A DNA stretch of 64,000 bases from JAXGOI01 sp040767605 (GTDB taxonomy: Bacteria; Bacillota; Dehalobacteriia; UBA4068): assembly GCA_040767605.1 (NCBI GenBank), contig JAXGOI010000001.1:1240001-1304000 (forward strand). The letters run 5' to 3'. The first letter of the stretch is position 1; each line of letters starts with the position of its first letter. The notes under the pieces are model-generated. The model saw only the letters and a program-made list of their open reading frames with translations, searched no databases and was not told where the DNA came from. The position numbers and the translations under genes are program-made. This document shows, in pieces, positions 40,349 to 48,877 of the stretch.

Positions 40349-41407
40349 ATGATTTTAATTAAATATATTGATTTACGCAGCGATACTGTTACCCTGCCCC
40401 CTAAAGGGATGCTGGAGGAGATTTTAAAGGCCCCTTTGGGTGATGATGTTTATGATGACGACCCTACCGTAAACCGCTTGCAATCCTTAGCTGCTGAAAT
40501 ATTAGGCAAGGAGGCGGCCCTATTAGTGCCCAGCGGCACAATGGGCAATCAACTTGCTATTATGACCCATACAAGGCGGGGGGATGAAATAATTGCCGGT
40601 CAGCACAGCCATTGTGTAGAAAATGAAGTGGGGGCGGCGGCAATACTCTCCGGGGTGAGTATTAATCAAATTGATAATCCCCAAGGGATTATTTACCCTC
40701 AGGATATTTTAATGGCCATTAGAGAGGATAATATTCATTACCCAAAAACAAGTTTGCTTTGCCTGGAAAACCCCCTTAGTAACGGTACGGTTATACCTCT
40801 TGAAATTATGAGGGACTCTTACGCCCTTGCCAAGGAGGCCGACCTTGCCGTCCATTTAGACGGCGCCAGGATTTTTAATGGAGCTATTGCCTTAGGGGTA
40901 GATGCAAAAGAGCTTGCTGCCTGCGGGGATAGCGTTATGTTTTGTCTTTCCAAGGGTTTGGCCGCCCCTATCGGTTCTTTATTGGCCGGCAGCGGAGAAT
41001 TTATTAATAGAGCAAAGAAAAACCGCAAAATTCTGGGCGGGGGTATGCGCCAGGCAGGGATAATTGCCGCCTGCGGAATTTTTGCTCTGGAAAACACTCT
41101 GAAAAGGCTCCATGAAGACCATGAAAATGCTCTCTATTTAGCGAAAAAGTTATCTGCCATCCCTTTTATAAGGGTAGATATGAATAAAGTTCAAATAAAT
41201 ATGGTTTTCTTTAAAGTTGAAAAAGGCGGCTTTGCCTCGGAGGATTTTGTACGCTATATGTTTGATAACGGCGTTAAAGTATATGGAATTATAGGCGATA
41301 GTTACCGTTTTGTAACCCATGAGGGAATTAAACGGGAGGATATAGATAAAGTAATTAATCTTCTTATCCTATATATAGAGTTAGGGAATAAAAACAAGAA
41401 TAATTAA
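40349..41407 (+). CDS. ltaE: Threonine aldolase family PLP enzyme
   Basis: A 352-aa fold-type I PLP protein with strong threonine-aldolase features: DLRSDTVTLPPKGMLEEI at the N-terminus, GDDVYDDDPTVNRL, HSHCVENE, LDGARIFNGA and the PLP lysine K202 in FCLSKGLAAPIGS. It should cleave L-threonine or L-allo-threonine to glycine and acetaldehyde. The start is uncertain: ATG 40349 lies directly behind AGGGG (spacing too short), and an upstream TTG at 40334 has no ribosome binding site. Followed 50 nt later by a second PLP enzyme. Confidence 0.88.
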   Translation: MILIKYIDLRSDTVTLPPKGMLEEILKAPLGDDVYDDDPTVNRLQSLAAEILGKEAALLVPSGTMGNQLAIMTHTRRGDEIIAGQHSHCVENEVGAAAILSGVSINQIDNPQGIIYPQDILMAIREDNIHYPKTSLLCLENPLSNGTVIPLEIMRDSYALAKEADLAVHLDGARIFNGAIALGVDAKELAACGDSVMFCLSKGLAAPIGSLLAGSGEFINRAKKNRKILGGGMRQAGIIAACGIFALENTLKRLHEDHENALYLAKKLSAIPFIRVDMNKVQINMVFFKVEKGGFASEDFVRYMFDNGVKVYGIIGDSYRFVTHEGIKREDIDKVINLLILYIELGNKNKNN

Positions 41408-41457
41408 TATTTTAATAATAGGCTGAAGGTCTTTTAATGAAAATAAGGAGGCGCCGT

Positions 41458-42687
41458 ATGGGATTTAAAGAGATAAGGGAAAATGAATACCCGGCATTAA
41501 ACGAAATAACATTTTTAGATGCGGCCTGTGTAAGTGTTGCGCCGGCCAGAAGTGTAAAGGCTTTAAAAGAATTTGTAGATTATTGCGGGCGTAATGATGA
41601 GGAAAGCTCTACCGCCCACCATGTGGCAATGGATGCAAGAAGAGGTAAGGCCTACATAGAGGCGGCCAAATTACTAAATGCGGATATAGAAGAAATTGCT
41701 TTGGTAGAAAGTATTACCCATGCTTTAAATATAGCGGCAAATTGTATCCCTTTAAATAAAGGAGATATTATTTTAACCACCAGCCTGGAATTTTTACAGG
41801 TTAATATTCCCTGGTATATGAAAAGGGATAAAGACGGGACAGAAATTGTTGTAATCCCCGGCAGAGACGGCAAATTTACAGTGGAGGATTTTGCCGCCTA
41901 TTATAATGAGAGGGTTAAATTAATTGTAATTTCTTCCGTGGAATGGTGCAATGGCTGGCGGATAGATTTAGAAGAGCTGGGGCAATTCTGCAAAGAAAAG
42001 AATATTTACTTAGTTGTAGATGCCATTCATGAAATAGGCGCTCTTAAAATCGATACAAAGAAAATCTATGTGGATATTATGGCAGCCGGCGGTCATAAAT
42101 GGCTTAATTCCCCCTTTGGCACCGGAATTATGTATGTGCGTAAAGATTTAATTCCGAAATTAAAACCTGTATTTTGGGGCTATTTAAATTTAGAAGCCCC
42201 GGAGGGGGGCTGGGGGGCCCATTTTGGCAACCCCGGGGCCATGCCCATTATGGATTGGCAATTCCCCGAAGATAAAGCGAAAAAGTTTGAAATTGGGGGA
42301 ACCACAAATTATTTAGGGGCCATAGCCCTGGGAGAAAGCCTGGCCCTGGCCAATGAAATGGGAATAGAGAATATTGAAAAGCATATTCTTGAATTACGGG
42401 ATTATTGCTGCCTGAGGTTAAAAGAGGCCGGGGCGCATTTAATTACCCATGAAGACCCCCGGCATAAATCGGGCCTGGTTGTATTTAGATTTTATAAGGA
42501 TTTAAAGGATGAAAAGGAGCTTTTAGACCATTTTCATAAGCATAAAGTCTATTTGGCCCTTCGTTTTACCTCAAATATAGGGGGCATCAGGGTAACCTGC
42601 CATTATTTTAACACTAAAGAAGATATAGACCGGATGATTGAGGTTTTAAATTTATTCGCCCAAAAAAAAGCGCCTACCTATATATAG
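41458..42687 (+). CDS. Aminotransferase class V family protein
   Basis: A 409-aa PLP protein of the cysteine desulfurase / isopenicillin-epimerase-like superfamily. Seen are FLDAACVSVAPARSVKAL near the start, VVDAIHEIGAL with D188 and H191, and the PLP lysine K214 in AAGGHKWLNSPFGTG. There is no obvious catalytic-loop cysteine as in desulfurases, so transaminase, epimerase or lyase chemistry is more likely. ATG 41458 is chosen for its AAGGAGG eight bases upstream. Probably co-transcribed with the threonine aldolase gene. Confidence 0.82.
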   Translation: MGFKEIRENEYPALNEITFLDAACVSVAPARSVKALKEFVDYCGRNDEESSTAHHVAMDARRGKAYIEAAKLLNADIEEIALVESITHALNIAANCIPLNKGDIILTTSLEFLQVNIPWYMKRDKDGTEIVVIPGRDGKFTVEDFAAYYNERVKLIVISSVEWCNGWRIDLEELGQFCKEKNIYLVVDAIHEIGALKIDTKKIYVDIMAAGGHKWLNSPFGTGIMYVRKDLIPKLKPVFWGYLNLEAPEGGWGAHFGNPGAMPIMDWQFPEDKAKKFEIGGTTNYLGAIALGESLALANEMGIENIEKHILELRDYCCLRLKEAGAHLITHEDPRHKSGLVVFRFYKDLKDEKELLDHFHKHKVYLALRFTSNIGGIRVTCHYFNTKEDIDRMIEVLNLFAQKKAPTYI

Positions 42688-42752
42688 GCAGGCATGGGCA
42701 TAAGCTAATATATAAGCGGCGGTACATAAAAAGCAGTATCTAGCAGGCAGGG

Positions 42753-43448
42753 CTAGATTATATCCATCAGATATTGAATATTTGAGACAATAACCCGGCC
42801 GTCCTTTTTAGAGAGTACCCCCTCCCGGGCCAGCTTTGCATATACTTTAGAAACCGTTACCCTGTTTAATCCTGTTAAATTTGCTACCTCCTCATGGGTA
42901 AACTTAATGCCGATTTCTATTCCGTTTTCAATATTTTTTCCGTATTGATTGCAGATTGCCATTAAAGCAATGGCAACCCGGGAAATGGCCTTTTTAGAAA
43001 AATACTCCATTTCTGAGTTCATTAAACGGATTTTACGGCACAGATTAGCCATAACATAAGCGGAGATTTCCCTGTTATTGCTGCAGGTTTCTAAAAAGCT
43101 GGCGCTGTCGATTTTATAAACAAGAGAATCCACAATGGCATAGGCGGAGGCATAATTGGTCTTGCCGTCTAAAACGGTAATCTCCCCCATTATACAGCCT
43201 TCTTCCGCAATATAAACACAGCTTTCATTACCGTCCCAATCCTCAAAAAACAGCCTGAAGCGGCCCTTTTTAACAATATAAACATGAGTATTGCTTTCCC
43301 CCCGGCGGAGCATGGTTTTACCCTGTTTTACCAGCTCGGTAGGGGCATTGGCCGTTAAGGGCTCCCAAATGGATTGGTCCAGCTTAAGCCAGGGCGAGAC
43401 AATATTTTTATCTTTTAAAAAGTTTTTAATTTGCATAAGGTAATCCAT
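42753..43448 (-). CDS. Crp/Fnr-family transcriptional regulator
   Basis: A 231-aa regulator: an N-terminal cyclic-nucleotide-binding-type beta roll (about 30-125; LVKQGKTMLRRGESNTHVYI), a long dimer helix, and a C-terminal winged HTH with FTHEEVANLTGLNRVTVSKV (about 175-215). No FNR-type cysteine cluster is apparent, so the ligand is unknown. Transcribed divergently from the racemase-like gene, with the two PLP enzyme genes converging on it, which suggests it controls one or both neighbours. Confidence 0.88.
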   Translation of the reverse strand: MDYLMQIKNFLKDKNIVSPWLKLDQSIWEPLTANAPTELVKQGKTMLRRGESNTHVYIVKKGRFRLFFEDWDGNESCVYIAEEGCIMGEITVLDGKTNYASAYAIVDSLVYKIDSASFLETCSNNREISAYVMANLCRKIRLMNSEMEYFSKKAISRVAIALMAICNQYGKNIENGIEIGIKFTHEEVANLTGLNRVTVSKVYAKLAREGVLSKKDGRVIVSNIQYLMDII

Positions 43449-43502
43449 TTATAATCACCCCTATACGAAAATCTCCCCCGGTTAAAAAGGCTATACAAAA
43501 CT

Positions 43503-43531
43503 ATTATATCAAAAAACGGCTCAGAATTACA
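43503..43531 (-). promoter_or_regulatory. Minus-strand promoter of the Crp/Fnr gene
   Basis: On the minus strand: -35 TGTAAT (43531-43526), 17-nt spacer, -10 TATAAT (43508-43503). Located about 55 nt before the start codon, in the divergent spacer shared with the racemase-like gene. Confidence 0.6.
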
Positions 43532-43562
43532 GTTATTTTATATTTGATGAGGTGTAATTAGT

Positions 43563-44291
43563 GTGGAACGACAAGAAAGCGGAGCAATTTGCCGGCAAGA
43601 TCAGATTGGGGTTTTACTGTTTAATTCAGGGGGGCAAAAACTATTAGGAGACCCGGGCTTTAAAGGCACATTCCCCTTTCCCGTAACTTTAGGCTATATA
43701 GAAGGCAGCTATCAGGATGTAATTAAACCCTCGCCGGAGGTTTTGGCTAAAATTATTCATAAAGCCCAAGAGCTGGTAAACGGTGGGGCGGCGGCTATTG
43801 CGGGGGATTGCGGCTTAATGGCGATTTATCAAAAGCAGATTAGCGACGAAATTAAAGTTCCCTTTATAGCTTCAAGCCTGATATTAATTCCCCTTATACG
43901 CAAAATTATTGCCGAAAGCCTGCCTATTGGTGTTATTACAGGGCATTCCGGGCTTTTGGGCAAAGAGCATTTAAAAGCAGCCGGAATAGACAAAAGCTTT
44001 AATTTGGTTTTTCAGGGTATGGAGGAGGAAAATCATTTTAATCAGGCGGTAATTCAAGGCAGTATTAAGGCGGATTATGAATTAATGAAAAACGATATTC
44101 TTTCCGCTATGGATAAGCTTATCCAAAAAGAGAGGGAAATTGGAGGCATATTATTGGAATGCAGTAATTTAGCCAGCTTTAGCCATGAGATTTATAAAAG
44201 GTATAAAATACCGGTTTTTGATATTAATTTGGCTATTGTTATGCTTAAGCAGGCGGTATATCCTAAAGAATTTTTTATTGGCGAGGCTTAG
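43563..44291 (+). CDS. Asp/Glu racemase family protein
   Basis: A 242-aa protein of the aspartate/glutamate/hydantoin racemase superfamily. The two expected catalytic cysteines are C83 (AIAGDCGLM) and C200 (ILLECSNL), which fits a PLP-independent two-base racemase. Substrate is unknown. GTG start with a GAGGTG ribosome binding site. Followed 36 nt later by a 123-aa protein and then the peptide-transporter remnant, so it may belong to an uptake/degradation cassette. Confidence 0.75.
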   Translation: MERQESGAICRQDQIGVLLFNSGGQKLLGDPGFKGTFPFPVTLGYIEGSYQDVIKPSPEVLAKIIHKAQELVNGGAAAIAGDCGLMAIYQKQISDEIKVPFIASSLILIPLIRKIIAESLPIGVITGHSGLLGKEHLKAAGIDKSFNLVFQGMEEENHFNQAVIQGSIKADYELMKNDILSAMDKLIQKEREIGGILLECSNLASFSHEIYKRYKIPVFDINLAIVMLKQAVYPKEFFIGEA

Positions 44292-44327
44292 TATACAGAG
44301 TGAGAAAAGTAAATACGAGGTGATTTT

Positions 44328-44699
44328 ATGAGTTTTCTTGAGTATGAAACCTGGAGGGTTAAAGAGGGCGTAAAAAAAGAGGATTATGATCAGATTATTC
44401 GGGATTGGTTTAACTTTTTAAAAAATAATAAGGAGGAGATGTTTGCGGAATGGGTCGGCGCTAAATATTATCGTAAAACGGATAAAGACGGCAACCCCAC
44501 CGGTGTGTTTGTAATGATTTTTGAATATGAATCTCTTGAGGCTCACCATGCATACAAGGAAAGGCGTAAAAACTGGGACGGACCCTATGAAGAGTATAAG
44601 AAGGTAGACCCCTACCAGGAATTTTTTGACCTTGATTCGGTAACTTGTGAATATTGGCAGCCGCTGGAAACGGATTATTGGTTTGATTACAGCAAGTAG
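44328..44699 (+). CDS. Conserved hypothetical protein, possibly a dimeric alpha-beta barrel
   Basis: A 123-aa protein rich in aromatic and acidic residues (LEYETWRVKEGVKKEDYD, FVMIFEYESLEAHHAYKERR). The pattern of one strand with a Glu-x-W-R, a helix and an F-E-Y-E-S-L-E-A-H segment resembles NIPSNAP-type or other dimeric alpha-beta-barrel proteins; this is a fold-level guess. No catalytic motif is recognised. Ribosome binding site GAGGTGA. Lies between the racemase-like gene and the transporter locus. Confidence 0.65.
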   Translation: MSFLEYETWRVKEGVKKEDYDQIIRDWFNFLKNNKEEMFAEWVGAKYYRKTDKDGNPTGVFVMIFEYESLEAHHAYKERRKNWDGPYEEYKKVDPYQEFFDLDSVTCEYWQPLETDYWFDYSK

Positions 44700-44746
44700 A
44701 TATGGGAAAAAGGAAGAAAAACAGAAAAAACAAAGGAGTAATGTTT

Positions 44747-44896
44747 ATGAAAAAAATATTATTATTTACTCTGGTCTTTTTACTCGCCTTTGCCCTGATG
44801 GCATGCGGGGGCGGCAATGAGCAGCCCACGGCCGGCGATACCGATGTTGATACCGATGCCGGTGCAAGGGATACCCTGATTATCGGGCACTATTAA
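44747..44896 (+). pseudogene. Truncated peptide ABC transporter substrate-binding lipoprotein (dppA/oppA-like)
   Basis: Only the first 49 codons of a solute-binding lipoprotein remain. The signal peptide is KKILLFTLVFLLAFALMACG, with the lipobox ending at a cysteine followed by GGGNEQ. An acidic linker and the first mature strand DTLIIGHY follow, then TAA at 44894-44896. A full family member has about 500-550 residues. The frame is cut where sequence of a permease gene begins. AAGGAG lies eight bases before ATG 44747. See the deletion-junction finding. Confidence 0.85.
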
Positions 44897-45701
44897 GAAC
44901 AAGCTTGCGATTTTAGGTCTTATTATTCTTTTAGTTATGATTATTTTTGCGGTTTTTGCAGGCTTTATTGCCAGCTATGAATCGGTTATTCGCCATAACT
45001 TCCCCGAAAAACTCCAGGGTGTCAGCGCCCAGCACTGGTTTGGAACAGATGCCTTCGGGCGGGATATTTTTGCCAGAATAATCTACGGGGCCAGAATTTC
45101 CCTCTCCATAGGCTTTATTGCGGTTTTTGCCTCCATGGTTTTAGGCGGGGCTGTGGGCTCTGTTTCCGGCTTTTACGGCGGCAAATTAGATATTGTGGTA
45201 ATGCGCTTTATAGATATGTTAATGGCAATTCCCTCCATGCTTTTGGCTATTTGCATTGTTTCCGCCCTAGGGGCGGGGATGACAAATCTGGTTTTAGCCA
45301 TTACCATTGCCAATATACCTTCTTTTGCTTTAATAGTGCGCTCTTCTGTTTTAACCATTAAAAACTCGGAATTTATTGAGGCTGCCCGGGCAGGAGGAAC
45401 AAAAACCGCCAGGATTATTACCAGGCATATTCTTCCTAATGCCATGGGGCCCATTATTGTACAGGCAACCCTCAGTATGGGCGGGGTAATTCTTACTGCG
45501 GCATCCTTAAGTTTTATCGGCCTTGGGGTAATGCCCCCTACGCCGGAATGGGGGGCCATTCTTACCGACGGCCAGGAATATATGAGGGATTACCCTTATT
45601 TGGTTATTTTCCCGGGTTTATCAATTATGCTGGCAGTTTTAGCCTGTAACTTCTTAGGGGATGGTTTGCGGGATGCTCTGGACCCCAAACTTAAGCACTA
45701 A
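44880..45701 (+). pseudogene. dppC: 5'-truncated peptide ABC transporter permease (dppC)
   Basis: Permease of the DppC/OppC type lacking its start. The typical N-terminal cytosolic segment is gone; sequence resumes at KNKLAILGLIIL, the beginning of TM1, in a frame different from the lipoprotein remnant. After that everything is intact: QHWFGTDAFGRDIFARIIYG, the EAA loop EFIEAARAGGTKTARIITRH, and the C-terminal GDGLRDALDPKLKH. The first in-frame ATG (44937) is inside TM1 and has no ribosome binding site, giving 254 residues at most. dppB, which normally precedes dppC, is missing. Confidence 0.85.
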
Positions 45702-45730
45702 GCGGCAAAAACAGTTATGGAGTGAGTATA

Positions 45731-46765
45731 ATGAGCGATATTTTATTGGAAATAAAAAACCTGCAAATTACTTATGATACCGACGATGAAATTGTTTTTG
45801 CGGTAAATGATATTTCCCTGCAGCTTATTCGGGGTAAAACCCTGGGCATAGTAGGGGAAACCGGGGCCGGCAAAACAACCACGGCTTTAAGTATTTTAAG
45901 GCTTTTGCCTGAAAGGGTAGGCAATATTCGCGGGGGCAGTATTTGTTTTAACGGGCAAAACCTTTTAGAGCTTTCCCCGGAAGAAATGAAAGAAATCCGG
46001 GGTAAAAAAATCTCCATGATATTTCAAGACCCCATGACAAGCCTAAACCCGGTTTTAACCGTGGGGGAGCAAATTGCCGAGGTTTTAATCCTCCACAGCC
46101 CGGAGCATAGCAGCCCTTTGGGCAGGTTCTTCCGTAAAAATAAAAACAAGGCCCAAAAACAGGGGGCCAATAAATATACTAAAGAAATCGAAAACCAGGT
46201 AAATTGCATTTTAGAAATGGTGGGCATACCGGCATCCAGAAAGAATGAATACCCCCATCAGTTCAGCGGGGGTATGAAGCAAAGGGTTGTAATTGCCATG
46301 GCTCTGGTTTGCGACCCGGAGCTGGTAATTGCAGATGAGCCCACTACGGCTTTGGATGTTACAATTCAGGCTCAGGTTCTGGATATGATAGACGGCTTAA
46401 AGGAAAAGCTCAATACCTCAATGATTTTAATAACCCATGATTTAGGGGTAGTTGCCCAAACCTGCGATGATGTGGCTTTAATTTACGCCGGGCAAATAAT
46501 AGAGCTGGGTACTATTGAGGATATTTTTTCCGGAGAAAAGCATCACCCCTATACAATAGGCTTATTTAATTCTCTGCCTCGTTTAGATGATAAGGCCAAC
46601 CGCCTGCAGTCTATTAAAGGCCTGATGCCAGACCCCTCAAATCTGCCGCCGGGTTGTAAATTTCATCCCCGCTGTTCTAAATGTATGGAAATTTGTAAAA
46701 CCGTGGAGCCCCCGGTATATACCGAGGGCAGCCATTCCATAAAATGCCATCTATTTAATTCATAA
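45731..46765 (+). CDS. dppD: Peptide/nickel-type ABC transporter ATPase DppD
   Basis: A 344-aa ATPase of the peptide/oligopeptide uptake family. Walker A GETGAGKTT, signature FSGGMKQRVVIA, Walker B LVIADEPTTALDV and the switch ITHDLGV are intact; the C-terminal oligopeptide-transporter extension GCKFHPRCSKCMEIC is present. ATG 45731 follows GGAGTG; an upstream in-frame GTG at 45722 overlaps it. The gene looks functional although its permease partner is damaged. Confidence 0.94.
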   Translation: MSDILLEIKNLQITYDTDDEIVFAVNDISLQLIRGKTLGIVGETGAGKTTTALSILRLLPERVGNIRGGSICFNGQNLLELSPEEMKEIRGKKISMIFQDPMTSLNPVLTVGEQIAEVLILHSPEHSSPLGRFFRKNKNKAQKQGANKYTKEIENQVNCILEMVGIPASRKNEYPHQFSGGMKQRVVIAMALVCDPELVIADEPTTALDVTIQAQVLDMIDGLKEKLNTSMILITHDLGVVAQTCDDVALIYAGQIIELGTIEDIFSGEKHHPYTIGLFNSLPRLDDKANRLQSIKGLMPDPSNLPPGCKFHPRCSKCMEICKTVEPPVYTEGSHSIKCHLFNS

Positions 46766-46811
46766 TGGCTTTTAAGATAAAAATATGGGATGACAGGAGG
46801 TAAAGACGGGT

Positions 46812-47759
46812 ATGCCTTTAATCGAAACAAAAAACTTAAAAAAATATTTCCCTACTTCAAGGGGTTTACTTCATGCGGTGGATGATATTAATATCTCTTT
46901 AGAAAAGGGCAAAACCCTTGGGGTAGTGGGGGAATCCGGCTGCGGTAAATCCACCTTGGGCCGGCTTTTACTCAGGCTTATAGAGCCGACAGCCGGGGAG
47001 GTTCTCTATTCAGGGGATAATATTTTAAAGTATAATGCAAAAAAAATGGCCCAAATGCGCTTTAAAATGCAAATGATATTTCAGGACCCCTATGCCTCTT
47101 TAAACCCCAGAATGTCCGTTAGCCAGATAATTGCCGAGCCCCTGATTGCCGGGAAGGTTTTAAATAATAAAAAAGAAATTCATTGCCGGGTTGAAAGGCT
47201 TATGGAAACGGTGGGCCTGGCCCAGAGATTAATAAATGCCTACCCCCATGAGTTGGACGGCGGCCGTCGCCAGAGAATAGGGGTAGCCAGAGCTCTATCG
47301 GTTAACCCGGAATTTATTGTCTGCGATGAGCCGGTCAGCGCTTTGGATGTTTCTATTCAGGCGCAAATATTAAATCTTTTAATGGATTTACAGGATGAAA
47401 GAGGCCTCTCTTATTTGTTTATTACCCACGACCTTTCCGTTGTAAAGCATATCAGCGATGAAATTGTCGTAATGTATTTAGGCCAATGTGTGGAGAGAGT
47501 TCCCAGCGACGAATTATTTATTAAACCCCTTCATCCCTATACACAGGCCCTTTTACAGGCTATACCCATACCCAGTTTGGCCTCAAGGGGCAAAAAACGC
47601 CAAATTATTAAAGGGGAGGTGCTTAGCCCCATTAACCCCGCCCCGGGCTGCAGATTTGCTCCCCGCTGCCCATATGCCAGGCCTCAATGCAGCCAGGTAG
47701 ATTTCCCCCTTAAAGAGGCGGAAAAAAACCATTATGTAGCCTGCATTTTATATGAGTAA
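46812..47759 (+). CDS. dppF: Peptide/nickel-type ABC transporter ATPase DppF
   Basis: Second ATPase (315 aa) of the peptide transporter. Walker A GESGCGKST, the signature variant LDGGRRQRIGVARAL (Asp in place of the usual Ser, a known DppF subgroup form), Walker B FIVCDEPVSALDV and the switch ITHDLSV are present. The C-terminal GCRFAPRCPYARPQC is the family extension. GGAGGT upstream of ATG. Last gene of the transporter locus, followed by hairpins. Confidence 0.93.
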   Translation: MPLIETKNLKKYFPTSRGLLHAVDDINISLEKGKTLGVVGESGCGKSTLGRLLLRLIEPTAGEVLYSGDNILKYNAKKMAQMRFKMQMIFQDPYASLNPRMSVSQIIAEPLIAGKVLNNKKEIHCRVERLMETVGLAQRLINAYPHELDGGRRQRIGVARALSVNPEFIVCDEPVSALDVSIQAQILNLLMDLQDERGLSYLFITHDLSVVKHISDEIVVMYLGQCVERVPSDELFIKPLHPYTQALLQAIPIPSLASRGKKRQIIKGEVLSPINPAPGCRFAPRCPYARPQCSQVDFPLKEAEKNHYVACILYE

Positions 47760-47932
47760 ATATATATAAATTATTAAGCGGTTTATAAAATTTTGCAAAA
47801 AGTTAAAGCAAAGGCAGATACCAGCCTTAAGCCGATGGTATCAGGCAAAAATGCTGCGTGGGGCCCCGGATACGGCTTTTGCAACTTTGGGCGAAACAAA
47901 TACCGGTATAAAAAGCAGGCCGTAAAAGCGCC

Positions 47933-47974
47933 TGCTTAGGATAATTAGATTAAGATAAACAGATTAAGATAATA
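47933..47974. repeat. 14-bp tandem repeat, 3 units
   Basis: TGCTTAGGATAATT (47933-47946), AGATTAAGATAAAC (47947-47960) and AGATTAAGATAATA (47961-47974). Units 2 and 3 differ at two positions; unit 1 matches unit 3 at 10 of 14. The first unit overlaps the right arm of the preceding hairpin. Confidence 0.7.
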
Positions 47975-48028
47975 AAGCCGATAATTCCTTTATTATACTA
48001 ATTAAGCTTTTTAAAAAGCTTATATAAT

Positions 48029-48053
48029 AGAGGGGTTTTTGGCCTCTTTTTTT
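48029..48053 (+). terminator. Terminator after the dpp locus
   Basis: AGAGG (48029-48033) pairs with CCTCT (48043-48047), followed by six more T. Serves the plus-strand dpp genes. Confidence 0.75.
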
Positions 48054-48058
48054 GTATA

Positions 48059-48877
48059 TTAGAACGCGGCAATAAAATAAAGAACAATAATTATCCCCAA
48101 AACTATTCTATAATAGCCAAAGGCCTTAAAATCATGGTTTTTAATATAGCCCACCAAAAATTTTATTGCCCCAATGGATACAAAAAAGGCTACCAGCATC
48201 CCCGTTAACAGCACAGCCAATTCCAGGCCGCTTTTTAGCCAGCCGAATTTCAGAATTTTAAGCAGGCTTGCCCCCAGCATAATAGGGACTGCCAAAAAAA
48301 AGGAAAACTCAGTGGCCACCCCCCGGGATGTACCCAGTAAAATAGCCCCTAAAATAGTTGAGCCGGAACGGGATGTTCCCGGAATAAGGGCTAAAACCTG
48401 AAAAACCCCGATTAAAAAGGCATTTTTATAGCTTAATTCCTCCAGGCTATTAAAGCGGGCCTGTTTTTTGCGGTTTTCCAGCAGAATAAATAAAACCCCG
48501 TAAATAATTAAGGCCGCCGCTACTACCTGTGGGTTATAAAAAAGGGCGTCTATTTTATCCTCAAAAAGCACTCCTATAAGGCCAGCCGGGATTATTGCAA
48601 TAAATACCTTATGCCATAGGGAAAGGGTGGCGCTTTTTTGCAGGCTGTCTTTTTTATTTGTAAAGGGGTTTAATTTATTAAAATAAAGCACCACTACGGC
48701 TAAAATAGAGCCGAATTGGATTACAACCAAAAACATACTAATAAATTCCGGGGAAAGGCGCATTTTAAGGAATTCGTTTACTAAAATCATATGCCCGGTA
48801 CTGCTAATTGGCAGCCATTCGGTTATGCCCTGAACTATGCCTAAAAAAACTGCCTTTAAAATTTCAATAAAAAACAT
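48059..48877 (-). CDS. uppP: Undecaprenyl-diphosphatase
   Basis: UppP/BacA (272 aa) dephosphorylates undecaprenyl diphosphate to recycle the lipid carrier for cell-wall synthesis; its overproduction gives bacitracin resistance in other species. The two catalytic regions are GITEWLPISSTGHM and LIPGTSRSGSTI. Multiple hydrophobic helices span the protein. On the minus strand, convergent with dppF. GGAGGTT precedes the ATG. Confidence 0.95.
   Translation of the reverse strand: MFFIEILKAVFLGIVQGITEWLPISSTGHMILVNEFLKMRLSPEFISMFLVVIQFGSILAVVVLYFNKLNPFTNKKDSLQKSATLSLWHKVFIAIIPAGLIGVLFEDKIDALFYNPQVVAAALIIYGVLFILLENRKKQARFNSLEELSYKNAFLIGVFQVLALIPGTSRSGSTILGAILLGTSRGVATEFSFFLAVPIMLGASLLKILKFGWLKSGLELAVLLTGMLVAFFVSIGAIKFLVGYIKNHDFKAFGYYRIVLGIIIVLYFIAAF

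Larger units (their letters stand above)
47760..48058. other. Structured intergenic region between dppF and uppP
   Basis: About 300 nt without a gene between two convergent genes. It holds an inverted repeat GATACCA/TGGTATC (47817-47842), a hairpin AAGCAGG/CCTGCTT (47913-47937) without a U-run, a 14-bp repeat (47933-47974), an AAGCTT-rich palindrome (48004-48021) and a terminator (48029-48053). No known RNA family was recognised. Confidence 0.55.

Noticed and set aside
42738..42757. TCTAGC/GCTAGA hairpin as terminator of the Crp/Fnr gene
   Set aside because: The stem is only six pairs, overlaps the stop codon and is followed by a poor U-run on the minus strand; not strong enough to annotate.
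47760..47945. Cobalamin or other known riboswitch downstream of dppF
   Set aside because: The region follows, rather than precedes, a co-directional gene and lacks recognisable conserved boxes.
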